DNA of 64,000 nt from JAKAWQ01 sp963745975. Lineage in GTDB: Bacteria; Pseudomonadota; Alphaproteobacteria; Acetobacterales; Acetobacteraceae. This document shows positions 1 through 8,664 of the stretch, piece after piece. The notes below the pieces were generated by a model. It worked only from the letters and a program-made list of their open reading frames with translations, ran no database searches and was not told where the DNA came from. The position numbers were made by a program, and so were the translations under genes. Numbering within the stretch: position 1 is the stretch's first letter; each line of letters opens with the position of its first letter. Location: the NCBI GenBank assembly GCA_963745975.1, contig CAVUZJ010000005.1:248001-312000 (forward strand), in the 5' to 3' direction.

Positions 1-590
1 TTTCGGCATGAGCCCGGCCGGAAGGCTATCGCAAGGCGCGGCGGCTGATCGAGCTGGCCGGCCGCTTCGGCCTGCCGGTGCTCTCCTTCGTCGATACCGC
101 CGGCGCCTTTCCCGGCATCGACGCCGAGGCGCACGGCCAGGCCGAGGCGATCGCGCGCGCGATCGAGGCCTCGCTCGAGGCACCGGTCCCTTTCATCGCC
201 ACCATCATCGGCGAGGGCGGCTCGGGCGGCGCGATCGCGCTCGCCACGGCCGATCGCGTGCTGATGCTGGAGCACGCGATCTATTCCGTGATCTCCCCGG
301 AGGGCTGCGCCTCGATCCTCTGGCGCGACGACGCCGCGGCCGCGCCCATGGCGGCCCCAATGGCAGCCGAGCAGCTCAAGCTCACCGCCGAGGACCTCAA
401 GCGCCTGGCGCTGATCGACGCCGTGATCGCCGAGCCGCTCGGCGGCGCGCACCGCGATCCGGCGGCGACGATCGAAGCGGCGGGCCGCGCGATCGAGGCG
501 GAGCTCGGCCCGCTGCTCGGCCTCGAGGCCGCCCTGCTCAAGGCGCGGCGGGCCGAGAAGTTCCTCCAGATGGGGCGCGACCTCGTCTGA
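1..590 (+). CDS. accA: Acetyl-CoA carboxylase carboxyltransferase subunit alpha, 3' part
   Basis: C-terminal part of the alpha subunit of the carboxyltransferase that makes malonyl-CoA for fatty acid synthesis in the cytoplasm. Visible family sequence includes ARPEGYRKA, VDTAGAFPGI, GEGGSGGAIAL and SPEGCASILWRD, ending in FLQMGRDLV before TGA at 588-590. The 5' end lies outside the window. At the edge the reading frame breaks: bases 2-10 read FGM in one frame and the expected ARPEGYRK continues from base 12 in another, so one extra base sits near position 11. Family identity is firm. Whether the frameshift is real or an edge error is unknown. Confidence 0.9.
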
Positions 591-634
591 TGTGACGGTG
601 TTCGGGGGAGGCGGGGAGGGGTCCTACGGGCGGC

Positions 635-1150
635 ATAATCCCCCTCATCGGCGAGGCGGAGATCGGCGCGCGGGTCGAGGCGCTCGCCGGGGAAATCGTC
701 CGCGCGATCCCGGGCGATTTCGTCATGGTCGGGCTGCTCAAGGGCGCCGCGGTTTTCACCGCCGACCTCGCCCGCGCGCTCGACCGCGCCGGCGCCTGCC
801 CCGAGATCGAGTTCATGCGGCTCGCCAGCTACGGCCTTGCCGCGCAATCCGCCGGCCGGGTCCGGCTTCTCGGCGAGGTGCCGACCAACATCGCCGGGCG
901 GCGCGTGCTGCTCGTCGACGACGTCGTCGATACCGGCCGCTCCCTCGCCCGCGCCGCGGCCCTCCTGGGCGAGCGCGGGATCGCCCGCCTCTGGACCTGC
1001 GCGCTGCTCGACAAGCCCAAGCGCCGCGAGGTCGAGGTCAGGATCGATTTCGTCGGTTTCACCCTGCGCGATGTCTTCGTCGTCGGCTACGGCCTCGACC
1101 TCGCGGAGAAATACCGCCACCTGCCTTATATCGCCCTCATCGAGGGATAG
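635..1150 (+). CDS. hpt: Hypoxanthine/purine phosphoribosyltransferase
   Basis: Type I phosphoribosyltransferase that salvages purine bases to nucleotides using PRPP. The PRPP loop is clear: RVLLVDDVVDTGRSLA near bases 903-950. FVMVGLLKGAAVFTADL is the usual N-terminal core and FVVGYGLDLAEKYRHLPYI the usual C-terminus. The start is unresolved. The first in-frame ATG (725) would remove about 30 residues (PLIGEAEIGARVEALAGEIV and following) that belong to the family. Between the in-frame stop at 593 and base 725 there is no ATG, GTG or TTG; an ATA lies at 635. A noncanonical start or an upstream indel is likely. It follows accA closely. Confidence 0.85.
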   Translation: MIPLIGEAEIGARVEALAGEIVRAIPGDFVMVGLLKGAAVFTADLARALDRAGACPEIEFMRLASYGLAAQSAGRVRLLGEVPTNIAGRRVLLVDDVVDTGRSLARAAALLGERGIARLWTCALLDKPKRREVEVRIDFVGFTLRDVFVVGYGLDLAEKYRHLPYIALIEG

Positions 1151-1199
1151 AGCGCGACCGCCGGAGATGGAGTAGCCGGAAACGTCCGATCCCGCTCTA
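1147..1199. repeat. Dispersed intergenic repeat, short copy
   Basis: TAGAGCGCGACCGCCGGAG at the left end and TCCCGCTCTA at the right end match the ends of the longer copies at 4592-4696 and 17746-17847. The inverted ends (TAGAGCG / CGCTCTA) could form a stem-loop, so the copy may double as the hpt transcription terminator. Confidence 0.55.
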
Positions 1200-1231
1200 A
1201 TCTCTCGCTCTCTCACACGGAGCCTCGATCC

Positions 1232-2352
1232 ATGTCCGCACCCGCCGCGACCCGCAGCAACCAATTCGCAATCCCGCCCACCATGCGGGCCTGGGTGCTC
1301 GCCGGTCCGAACGAGCTCGCGCTGATCGAGAAGCCGGTGCCCGAGCCCGGCCGCAGCGAGGTGCTGGTGCGCGTGGACGCGGTCGCGATCTGCGCCACCG
1401 ACATCGAGATCATGAAGCACGGGCTGCCGGCGATGGTCGAAGGCGAGCTCGCCCGTTCAACAAGAACTTCACCATCGGCCACGAATACATGGGCACGATC
1501 GTCAAGCTCGGCCCGACGGTGGACGAGTTCGCGCTCGGCGAGCGCATCGCCGTCGAGATCCATGCCGGCTGCGGCCGCTGCCCGCGCTGCCGCGAGGGGA
1601 TGTACACCTCCTGCCTCAACTACGGCTTCCCCTCGAAGGGCCATCGCGCCAACGGCTTCACCACCGACGGCGGCTTCGCCGAGTACGCGGTCAACAACGT
1701 CAACACCATGGTCCACGTGCCCGACGAGATGTCGGACGAGGAGGCGACGCTGATCGTCACCGCCGGCACCGCCATGTACGGGCTCGACGTGCTGGGCGGG
1801 CTGATCGCGAGCGAGGGCGTGGTGGTCACCGGCCCCGGGCCGATCGGTCTGATGGGCGTGGCGGTCGCCAAGGCGCTCGGCGCCGATCCCGTCATCCTCA
1901 CCGGCACGCGCGAGCGAAGGCTGGAGATGGGCCGCGAGCTCGGCGCCGACGCGGTGGTGAACGTCAGAAGCGAGGACCCGGTGGCGGCGGTGAGCCGCAT
2001 CACCGGCGGCAAGGGCGTGCAGTACGTGCTGGAATGTTCGGGTGCCGCCGAGGCGCTCGACCAGGCGGCGCGCATGGTCACCCGCGGCGGGCGGATCTGC
2101 CTCGCCGCCTTTCCCCACGAGCCGGTCTCGGTCGATCTCGCCTATATCGTGCGCAACAACATCTACGTCTTCGGCATCCGCGGCGAGGGCCGGAGTGCCA
2201 CCCACCGCGCGGCCGCGCTCATGAAGCAGAAGCGCTTCAACGCCAAGCTTATCCACACCCACACTTTTCCGCTCGCCGAGGTGCCGACGGCGATCAAATA
2301 CGCGCGCGAGCGGATCGAGGACGCGATCAAGGTGGTGGTCAAAATGCGCTGA
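1232..2352 (+). pseudogene. Zinc-binding alcohol dehydrogenase (MDR family), frameshifted
   Basis: Medium-chain dehydrogenase/reductase expected to oxidise an alcohol or polyol with NAD(P). The N-terminus runs from ATG 1232 and contains the catalytic-zinc segment AICATDIEIMKHG. The rest is in another frame from about 1456: FNKNFTIGHEYMGTIV, structural-zinc cysteines in CGRCPRCREGMYTSC, nucleotide-binding GPGPIGLMGVAVAKALGA, and an end at DAIKVVVKMR. The shift near 1450-1456 equals one missing base (or two extra); both halves are otherwise intact and highly conserved. Substrate cannot be told. The MFS gene 60 bp downstream could be a partner transporter. Confidence 0.8.
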
Positions 2353-2412
2353 GAGTGCAGCGCCCGCCGCCGGCCGGCGGCCCCGGGGGAGCAACGCCAT
2401 GACCACAACGCC

Positions 2413-3660
2413 ATGAGAACAACAAAGGCCCCGCACCGGCGCTACGTGAACCTCGTCGCCGCGTTCTTCGCCATGTTCGTCATCAGCCCGTTCGAATATG
2501 CCTGGAGCTCGATCTCCGGCCATATCGGCCGGGTGTACGGCTGGTCGCACGCCCAGATCGCGCTGCTCTTCACCCTCTTCATCATCTTCCAGTCGGTCGG
2601 CATGCTGCCCGGCGGCATGCTGCGCGACCGTTTCGGCCCGCGCTGGACAACCGCGGTGAGCGGCGTCTTCGCCGGCATCGGCATCTACGCCCTCTCGCTC
2701 GGCCCGTCCTATCCGCTGGTCGTGACACTTTGGTGTCTCGGCAGCTTCTTCACCGGCTTCATCTATAACAATGCCGTAACGACCGGCAACAAATGGTTCG
2801 CCGACCGGCGCGGCGTGATGACCGGCCTGATCGCGGGCGCCTTCTCCTGGGGCTCGCTGCCTTTCATCTTCCCGATCCGCGCCATCTCCCGCACCGCGCC
2901 CAGCATCGTCTTCTTCCACGTCATCTACGCCATGGCGGCCATCATCGGCGGCGTCTCGGTGATCGCCGCGCTCTTCATGCAGGACCCGCCGCGCGACTGG
3001 TCTCCCAAGCAAGCCTCCCTCGCCCGGCCGTCGGCGCACGAATTCTCCGTCGGCGAAGCGCTCGCGACCTGGCAGATGTGGGTCCTGATGGCGTCCTTCG
3101 TCCTGATCTCGAGCGCGGGGCTCGCGGGCATGAGCAAGATGGTCGCCTATTCCGACAGCTTCAAATTCACCGCCACCGCCGCGACCGCCGCCGCCGGCGG
3201 CATCGCGCTCGCCAACGGCTTCGGCAAGCTGGCACTCGGCGGCCTCGCGGACCGGTTCGGCCCGGAGAACATGATGGTGTTCAGCTACATCCTCTCCGGC
3301 CTGCTGCTCTTCGTCACCGTCTTCGCAGGCCTCGTCCACAGCGATGTCCTCTTCGTCGCCGCCGCGATCGCGGCGATCTTCTTCTGGGCCTCGCTCTTCT
3401 CGCTCTTTCCCATCACCATCGGCCACTATTACGGCCGCGCCTCGGCGGGCGGGAACTACGGCGTGCTGTACGCGATCGCCAAGGGCACCGGCGGCCTCTA
3501 CGGCGGCATCCTCTCCACGCTGCTGATCGTCCGGCACGGCTTCCCGTTCGCGATCGGCGTCGCCGGCGCGATGGCCATCGCGGCCGGGCTGATCATCATC
3601 CCGCTCCGTTTCCACCCACCGAAAGCGCCGGGGGCACGGCGCCTCCGGGGGCTTGCTTGA
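2413..3660 (+). CDS. MFS transporter (OFA/monocarboxylate-like)
   Basis: 415-residue inner-membrane permease with about 12 hydrophobic segments. Family marks are the loop motif GGMLRDRFGPRW after the second segment and its second-half counterpart GGLADRFGPENMM, and a first segment of the type AFFAMFVISPFEYAWSS seen in oxalate/formate-antiporter-like MFS proteins. ATG 2413 fits; an earlier ATG at 2399 gives only a five-codon peptide. Substrate is unknown, probably a small organic acid. The last about 38 codons have a diverged relative at 15538-15665. Confidence 0.85.
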   Translation: MRTTKAPHRRYVNLVAAFFAMFVISPFEYAWSSISGHIGRVYGWSHAQIALLFTLFIIFQSVGMLPGGMLRDRFGPRWTTAVSGVFAGIGIYALSLGPSYPLVVTLWCLGSFFTGFIYNNAVTTGNKWFADRRGVMTGLIAGAFSWGSLPFIFPIRAISRTAPSIVFFHVIYAMAAIIGGVSVIAALFMQDPPRDWSPKQASLARPSAHEFSVGEALATWQMWVLMASFVLISSAGLAGMSKMVAYSDSFKFTATAATAAAGGIALANGFGKLALGGLADRFGPENMMVFSYILSGLLLFVTVFAGLVHSDVLFVAAAIAAIFFWASLFSLFPITIGHYYGRASAGGNYGVLYAIAKGTGGLYGGILSTLLIVRHGFPFAIGVAGAMAIAAGLIIIPLRFHPPKAPGARRLRGLA

Positions 3661-3710
3661 AGACCCGCCCTCTCCGCCCCCGGGTGGGGGAGAGCGCCCC
3701 CCCTTACCCT

Positions 3711-3905
3711 CTCCGCCCCTGGGAGCACGAGAGGGCCCTTACTTTCCCTCTCCGCCCCTGGGAGCACGAGAGGGCCCTTACTTTCCCTCTCCGCCCCTGG
3801 GGGCACGAGAGGGCCCTTACTTTCCCTCTCCGCCCCTGGGGGCACGAGAGGGCCCTTACTTTCCCTCTCCGCCCCTGGGGGCGGAGAGGGCAGGGTGAGG
3901 TGGGG
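3711..3905. repeat. 39-bp tandem repeat, five units, each a potential hairpin
   Basis: CTCCGCCCCTGGG recurs at 3711, 3750, 3789, 3828 and 3867, an exact 39-bp period. Units carry CCCTCTCC...GAGAGGG inverted ends. The last unit ends in a perfect palindrome, CCCTCTCCGCCCC / GGGGCGGAGAGGG (3864-3891), which may terminate the MFS transcript. 39 bp is 13 codons, so frames stay open through it, but the peptide (PLRPWEHERALTF repeated) looks non-natural. There is nothing else in 3661-3996 apart from the leader of the next gene. Confidence 0.85.
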
Positions 3906-3996
3906 GCCACCAGCCGAACTCCAAACTGCGACACCACCCATCGGACCACTCATGGGTCCGGCGATCGGGGATCAACCGAACGAAAGGATTGAAGCA

Positions 3997-4323
3997 ATGC
4001 CCTCACGTCCCTCCCAGCCAGCTGTTGTCCGCGTGTCTCTCGCTACCTTCGACCCCGGCCGCTTTCCCGAGGTCAAGCGAATGACAGAGGACACCGGCGC
4101 CTATCTCATTCCGGCAATCGGTCGTCTGCCCGGCCTGTCCGCCTACTTCGCGGGGACCTCGCCGTCAGGCTCGATCGTCCATGTGAGCTTGTGGGAGAGC
4201 GACGCGCACGCGCGGCAAATGGCGGAACTGCGTGAGATGACGATCAACGCCCGCCGCGACGCCGAAGCCGTCGGCGTGAGTTTCATCCCTATCGTGAACT
4301 ACCCGATCGACTGGCGCATCTGA
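3997..4323 (+). CDS. Small ABM-like (dimeric alpha/beta barrel) protein
   Basis: 108-residue soluble protein with the pattern of antibiotic-biosynthesis-monooxygenase-like or EthD-like proteins: VVRVSLATFDPGRFPEVKRM, then GLSAYFAGTSPSGSIVHVSLW, then a helix with HARQMAELREMTINARRDAEA. ATG 3997 is chosen because GAAAGGA lies 10 bases upstream; the frame is open to an ATG at 3895 but that stretch is noncoding-like and partly repeat-derived. The role could be a small oxygenase or a quinone/heme-related enzyme; the sequence does not decide. It appears to be a single gene. Confidence 0.7.
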   Translation: MPSRPSQPAVVRVSLATFDPGRFPEVKRMTEDTGAYLIPAIGRLPGLSAYFAGTSPSGSIVHVSLWESDAHARQMAELREMTINARRDAEAVGVSFIPIVNYPIDWRI

Positions 4324-4763
4324 TCCGATTCCCAAAAATTGCTGCCGCGCGACAGCGACGGTGTCCGGTGTCAGCCCGGCCGCCTCTCCTGTAAAGCGAT
4401 TGATCGCTGCGATTCGAGTTCAATGCTCATGACCACGAACGCTGTTTTCTGCCGATCCACATTGATGAAGCAGTGAGCGGCAAGCCGCTGGCGGAGTGCC
4501 GGCGACACATTCCGATACAGAAAACCGTCGGCATAATTGACAGCTTCACTGCCTCATGCGCTGAGCCGCCGATAACACCCTAGAGTTGCTTAGAGCGTGA
4601 TCGCCGGAGGTGGAATCACCGAAGGCGTGAATCACGCGGGAAAAACAAAGACCTAGAGCGGGACGGGTGAGCGGAGGCGAACCCATCCCGCTCTAGGCGG
4701 TTGGAGTTGGTGCAATTCTTGCGTCGCCGCATGCGCCGGGATTCCGGCGCAAGGAGCGGATGT
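4324..4763. other. Intergenic region before the PEP-CTERM gene
   Basis: 440 bp without a supported gene. Lower GC than the surrounding core. It contains a TTGACA hexamer near 4538 without a convincing -10 partner, and the dispersed repeat at 4592-4696. AAGGAG at 4751-4756 is the ribosome binding site of the next gene. Confidence 0.6.
4592..4696. repeat. Dispersed intergenic repeat, full copy with terminal hairpin
   Basis: About 105 bp starting AGAGCGTGATCGCCGGAGG, containing GAATCACGCGGGAAAAACAAAG, and ending in a stem-loop at 4653-4696: CTAGAGCGGGACGGGT pairs with ACCCATCCCGCTCTAG (one mismatch, 12-nt loop). Related copies lie at 1147, 5421, 12169 and 17746. Confidence 0.75.
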
Positions 4764-5420
4764 ATGCGAACCAATCAGCACGCCGGCAACCTGTCCCGAT
4801 CATGGAGCGTCACGTTGAAATCCACTTGCCTTGCCTTGGGTGGTCTTCTCCTGTCGGGCGTTGCTCTCACGGCCCACGCTGACCCCATCACCTTCACCGA
4901 GACCCTCACCGGGAGCAGTTTGTACGGTCCCTCGCCTTACACCACCGAAAACATCACCATCACCGGAACCGGGAACACCAACAACGTCGTATTCAACAGC
5001 GCCGCCGACGAGTACACGCTGCTTCTCAGCTCTGCCACCGTCCAGGAAGGATCAGGCCCCGTAGAGACATTCTCAGGCACCGTTGAAGCCTTCGTCGTGC
5101 CCGGTTCCATCGCAGGCTTCGAGCAATTGACCCCGCTGAACGTCAATATCGCCGCCGTCTTCGGCTTTAACGATCCGTTCGTCGGCTACGCTCTCGACTC
5201 CGACATCTCGGTCACCGACGACACGGAGGTCCCCGCGTCATCCACACTCTTCGCCACCAGCGGCGGCACCTTCGATTTCTGGACTTCCAGCGACACGGCG
5301 ACATTCACCTCAACCGTCTCGCCCGTACCCGAGCCGTCCTCCCTCCCTCTGCTCGTCACCGGCCTGCTGGGCGTAGCCGCAACCGTGCGCCGCAAGTCTC
5401 GCGCCTCTAAGGCGCTCTAG
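4764..5420 (+). CDS. PEP-CTERM sorting-domain exported protein
   Basis: 218 residues. ATG 4764 is set by AAGGAG seven bases upstream. Residues about 12-40 form a signal peptide (LALGGLLLSGVALTAHA). The body is rich in Thr, Ser and Asn (TETLTGSSLYG, TGTGNTNNVVFN) with no Cys, like a secreted surface or matrix protein. The C-terminus carries the PEP-CTERM signal: VPEPSSL, a hydrophobic stretch LLVTGLLGVAATV, then RRKSR. The motif is recognised by exosortase (EpsH/XrtA types) and tied to exopolysaccharide export; no exosortase is in this window. A 100-bp copy of the 3' end lies at 12069-12168. Confidence 0.85.
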   Translation: MRTNQHAGNLSRSWSVTLKSTCLALGGLLLSGVALTAHADPITFTETLTGSSLYGPSPYTTENITITGTGNTNNVVFNSAADEYTLLLSSATVQEGSGPVETFSGTVEAFVVPGSIAGFEQLTPLNVNIAAVFGFNDPFVGYALDSDISVTDDTEVPASSTLFATSGGTFDFWTSSDTATFTSTVSPVPEPSSLPLLVTGLLGVAATVRRKSRASKAL

Positions 5421-5586
5421 AAGCGCGATCGCCGAAGGTGGATAAACCGGAGGCGTGAATCGCGCGGGAAAACAAAGACTCGAAGAGCGATCGCCGGAGG
5501 CGGATCAACCGACGGCGTAGACCACGCGAGAAGACAAAAAGCTACAGCGGGATGGGTTCCCTTGGCACTCACCCAGCCCGCTCCAG
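5421..5586. repeat. Dispersed intergenic repeat, two tandem partial copies
   Basis: The first partial copy begins AAGCGCGATCGCCGAAGG at 5421, the second AGAGCGATCGCCGGAGG at 5484. The second ends with an imperfect hairpin (about 5543-5586, GCGGGATGGGT ... ACCCAGCCCGC). It directly abuts the stop codon of the PEP-CTERM gene, and the same junction is copied at 12168/12169. Confidence 0.7.
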
Positions 5587-5696
5587 CGGTCAAAATCTGA
5601 CACTTGGTACCCAAGAGCGAGAGGTTCGCTCGCGCTCAATTTGCGGTCGTTCAAGACCGACCGGCACTCGTCACAAAGCGGTCATCCCGAACCCGC

Positions 5697-6104
5697 TCAT
5701 GAGCCGATGATCCGCGCCTCCTGCACATATCCGAAGGCGCCCTTGCCCGGCCAAGCTCGTCCGTCAGGATAGCGCAATTCCACTCCGGCGAGGTCCTTCT
5801 CATCCGCAAGGCGCACATTGACGCCCATCTGGATGTTCCCGAATTTCGATACGGCGCTTGCGGTCAAAGTAAAATGTGTCGTTGAACCACAATTTGCACA
5901 GAAATGGATTTCTGAAGCCGGGTCTTCTTTGTCTTCCCGGCTATATCCCTTCGTCGTTCCCACGACGCTGACTTCCGACGGATGGAAATAGCCCCAGCGG
6001 GCGCCCGACTTGCTACAAAGAGTGCAGTTGCACTCGTTGATGAAGTCCGGCCGCTTTGGGATTTCGATGCGGACTTGGCCGCAGAGGCACGAGAGCTTCA
6101 ACAT
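5697..6104 (-). CDS. GFA/CENP-V family protein
   Basis: 135-residue zinc-binding protein of the glutathione-dependent formaldehyde-activating (GFA) family. The cysteine pattern is complete: CLCG near the N-terminus, CNCTLCSKSGA, and CANCGSTTHF in the middle. Members are soluble and bind zinc at these cysteines; only some act on the glutathione-formaldehyde adduct, so the name is a fold, not a proven activity. ATG 6104 is used; a TTG two codons earlier is equally open. Isolated between repeats. Confidence 0.85.
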   Translation of the reverse strand: MLKLSCLCGQVRIEIPKRPDFINECNCTLCSKSGARWGYFHPSEVSVVGTTKGYSREDKEDPASEIHFCANCGSTTHFTLTASAVSKFGNIQMGVNVRLADEKDLAGVELRYPDGRAWPGKGAFGYVQEARIIGS

Positions 6105-6565
6105 TCCCAAGTCATATCAGCGGAGCCGCTCGCTTGGCAGAGGCCGTTCGATTTCCCAGACGAATTACGTTTCCAGCTCGCCCGCCCAGGGTACCAGGCG
6201 TCAGGTTTTCAGCACCAGGGTGCCATGAACTCGACCCATGGTCGCGTTATCGGGCGGCCGAGCCAGGACCGGACCTCCGATCTCGACCCAAGCACGAACC
6301 GCTCCGCGGGATTGGTGCTGTGGTTGAGTTATAAGTTGTCGCCCCAATCAATTGCCGCTGAGGCAAAGGAAGATTGGGGCGCTGCCACAAACCCCGCCAG
6401 GGGCCGAGCCCTGGACCTCACCACTTGTTGGGACAGTAGTGATCCGGCAGTAGTAGTCACGCGTGAACGCGCCGGCGGTCGGTTCAGCGCGCCGTCCCTA
6501 ACACTTGAGCAGGGCGAGATTACCTCGCGAGCATTGGAGTTCCCTCAACCTGAGAGGAACTTCCG
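6105..6565. other. Intergenic region with a short repeat shared with 12.24 kb
   Basis: About 460 bp with no supported gene. Bases about 6225-6295 (ATGAACTCGACCCATGG through GGACCTCCGATCTCGACCC) recur at about 12244-12311 with few changes. The rest may include the left flank of the IS91-type element; I cannot see its terminus. Confidence 0.5.
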
Positions 6566-7425
6566 ATGCCTGTTTCAACGATCGACCGCCCCGTCAGTGC
6601 GCTGCGCCAACGTATGCTCGGCGATATGGCAATGCGCGGCCTGCGATCAGATACCCAGCGCGACTACATACGCGTTGTGCGCAGCTTCGCCGCCTTCCTC
6701 GGGCGGTCGCCCGATACGGCGACGGCTGAGGATATTCGCCGGTTTCAGGTGCACCAGCACGAGAGCGGCGTACAGCCACCTACGATCAACTGCTCGGTCT
6801 CGGCACTGCGTTTCTTCTTCACCGTCACGCTTGACCGGCCGGACCTGTCGCGCCGCCTGGTCTTGGCGCGCTACCCGCTCAAGCTGCCAGCAGTGCTGAC
6901 TGTCGAGGAAGTAGGCCGGCTGCTCGAAGCAGCACCGGGTCCAAATACAAGGCGATACTTGGCGCCGCCTATGGTGCGGGCCTGCGCGTGTCGGAAGTGG
7001 CCAGCCTCAAGGTAGATGATATAGACAGCAAGCGCATGCTGATCTGCGTAGAGCAGGGCAAGGGGCGCAAGGACCGCAACGCCATGCTGTCACCCCAGCT
7101 CCTCACGCTGTAGCGGCTGTGGTGGGAGGAAGGCAAGCGACGCGGGGTCATGCTGCGGCATGACTGGCTGTCACAGGGCGCAGTAGCACAGATCCGATCT
7201 AGACCAGGCAGATCAACCGCGCGACCCATGAGGCGGCCGAAGCGGCTGGGATCAGGAAGCGGGTATAGCCACATACGCTGCGACACAGCTTCGCAACACA
7301 TCTGCTGGAACAGGATGTAGATATCAGCGTCATATAAGTACTGCTGGGGCACAGCAAGCTAGATACGACTGCGCTTTAAGCGCGCGTTGCGACCAAGACG
7401 ATCGTTCGGTGACCAGCCTCTGGAG
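6566..7425 (+). pseudogene. Tyrosine recombinase (IS91-associated integrase), decayed
   Basis: Starts intact at ATG 6566: PVSALRQRMLGDMAMRGL, then the SAM-like core-binding domain (DYIRVVRSFAAFLGRSPDTA). The catalytic half is recognisable but broken: GAGLRVSEVASLKVDDIDSKRM and GKGRKDRNAMLSPQLL appear after a frameshift near 6940, followed by in-frame stops. Later pieces resemble the HTLRHSFATHLLEQD and LLGHSKLDTTAL regions with wrong or missing bases. This type of recombinase usually accompanies IS91-family Y2 transposases, and one follows directly. The product cannot be functional as read. Confidence 0.75.
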
Positions 7426-7464
7426 CATTTGGCATAGCTGATGCAGGGCGAGGAACCCAGAGGC

Positions 7465-8664
7465 TGAACCGGCTTGCGCACCTCGATAGAGGTCGCCGAT
7501 ATCTTCCAGGCTGAAGGTGCAGGATATAGTGCCGTACAGGACGGCCATCTAAGTGACACAGCTCAAGGTCATGTCGGCGATAGAGAACTGCCGCACGGCG
7601 GCGCTAGGCGGACATGTCGATGCCTGTGAGGACTGCGGGCATCAGCGCATGCCTACAACAGTTGCCGCAACCGACATTGCCCGAAGTGCCAGGGAGCCGC
7701 TGAACGCGTCTGGCTGGCCGAACGAGAAGAAGAACTGCTGCAGATAGGATACTAATATGTAGTCTACAAGCTGAAGGAAGAGATAGAAGACATAGAAGAG
7801 CAGAACAAGGAGATCGTCTACGATCTGATGTTAAGAGAGGAGTAGGAGAAGATGATGAAGATAGAGAATGAAAAAAGGAAACTAGGAGAGAGAATAGGAA
7901 TAACAGAAGTGCTATACAAATGGGAATAGGTAATGACTAAATATCTACATATATACATGATAGTGCCGGGAGAAGGAATTTAAATAGAGGGGAAAAGATG
8001 GGTATCATAGAGTCAAGCATTACTGCTGACGGTGAGGGTGATGGGAGCAATATAAAGAAGATTGTTCCTCACGAGGCAGATAGAGTTATATGAGAAAGGA
8101 AGACTAGATTTCTTAGGCAACAGGGCCGATCTCACAGAACACCGACTGTTACTGAGTCATCTTGCTGAGATAAGGAAGAAGAGATTAGTGGTATATGACA
8201 AGACACAGTTCTAAGGAAAGGAGGCCGTTCTCGCCTACCTCTCGAGATACACCCACCGGGTCGCCATCTCGAACCATCGTGTGATTGGGTTCGAAGAGAC
8301 CGGAGTCAACTTTCGATACAAAGATTAAAGAAGAGATGGTAAGGAGAGGCAAAGAGTAATGACGCTAGCGCCACAAGAGTTCATCCGAAGATTACTGCTA
8401 TATGTATTGCTGCATGGATTCCAAAGCATAAGATATTAAGGTATGATAGAAAGTTAAGAAAGTAAGGAAAATATCAAGTGTGAAAGAGAACTGTTTGAAG
8501 TGGCATAGTAGCTGGAGCAGCTAGAAGAGACAGAGCCCTCAGACTGGCTCCCGCCCTGTCGCTGCAGTGGTGGTAGCATGATCATAGTAGAAACATTTGG
8601 GAGATGGCGGCAACCACGCGAGACACAGTATAAGCCAGCACCAACCGGGAGACGCACGTCATGA
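7465..8664 (+). pseudogene. IS91-family Y2 (rolling-circle) transposase, decayed
   Basis: N-terminal zinc domain: QLKVMSAIENCRTAALGGHV, then CEDCGHQRMP and, across frameshifts, a HCPKCQGAAE-like stretch. The middle carries a YLHIYMIVPG remnant of the HUH region and the well-preserved AYLSRYTHRVAISNHRVIGF at 8233-8295. Then come TLAPQEFIRRLLLYVLLHGF and a C-terminal CRCSGGSMIIVETFGRW before TGA near 8664. Order and spacing follow the family over about 400 codons, but stops and frameshifts abound and many C/T positions have become A, so stretches become purine-only. Part of one IS91-type element with the preceding recombinase. Confidence 0.75.

Noticed and set aside
1213..3615. 800-residue minus-strand open frame
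   Set aside because: Antisense to the alcohol dehydrogenase and MFS genes; His/Asp/Glu/Arg-rich composition typical of shadow frames in GC-rich DNA.
3711..3905. Possible CRISPR array
   Set aside because: The 39-bp units are contiguous with no unique spacers and no cas genes nearby; a simple tandem repeat.
2793..3992. 399-residue plus-strand frame with 13-residue repeats
   Set aside because: Shadow of the MFS gene extended by the 39-bp repeat; repeats are translated only because 39 is divisible by three.
6566..8664. Prophage or integrative element based on the recombinase
   Set aside because: The recombinase is of the kind that travels with IS91-type transposases and is followed by one; no phage genes or att sites are seen.
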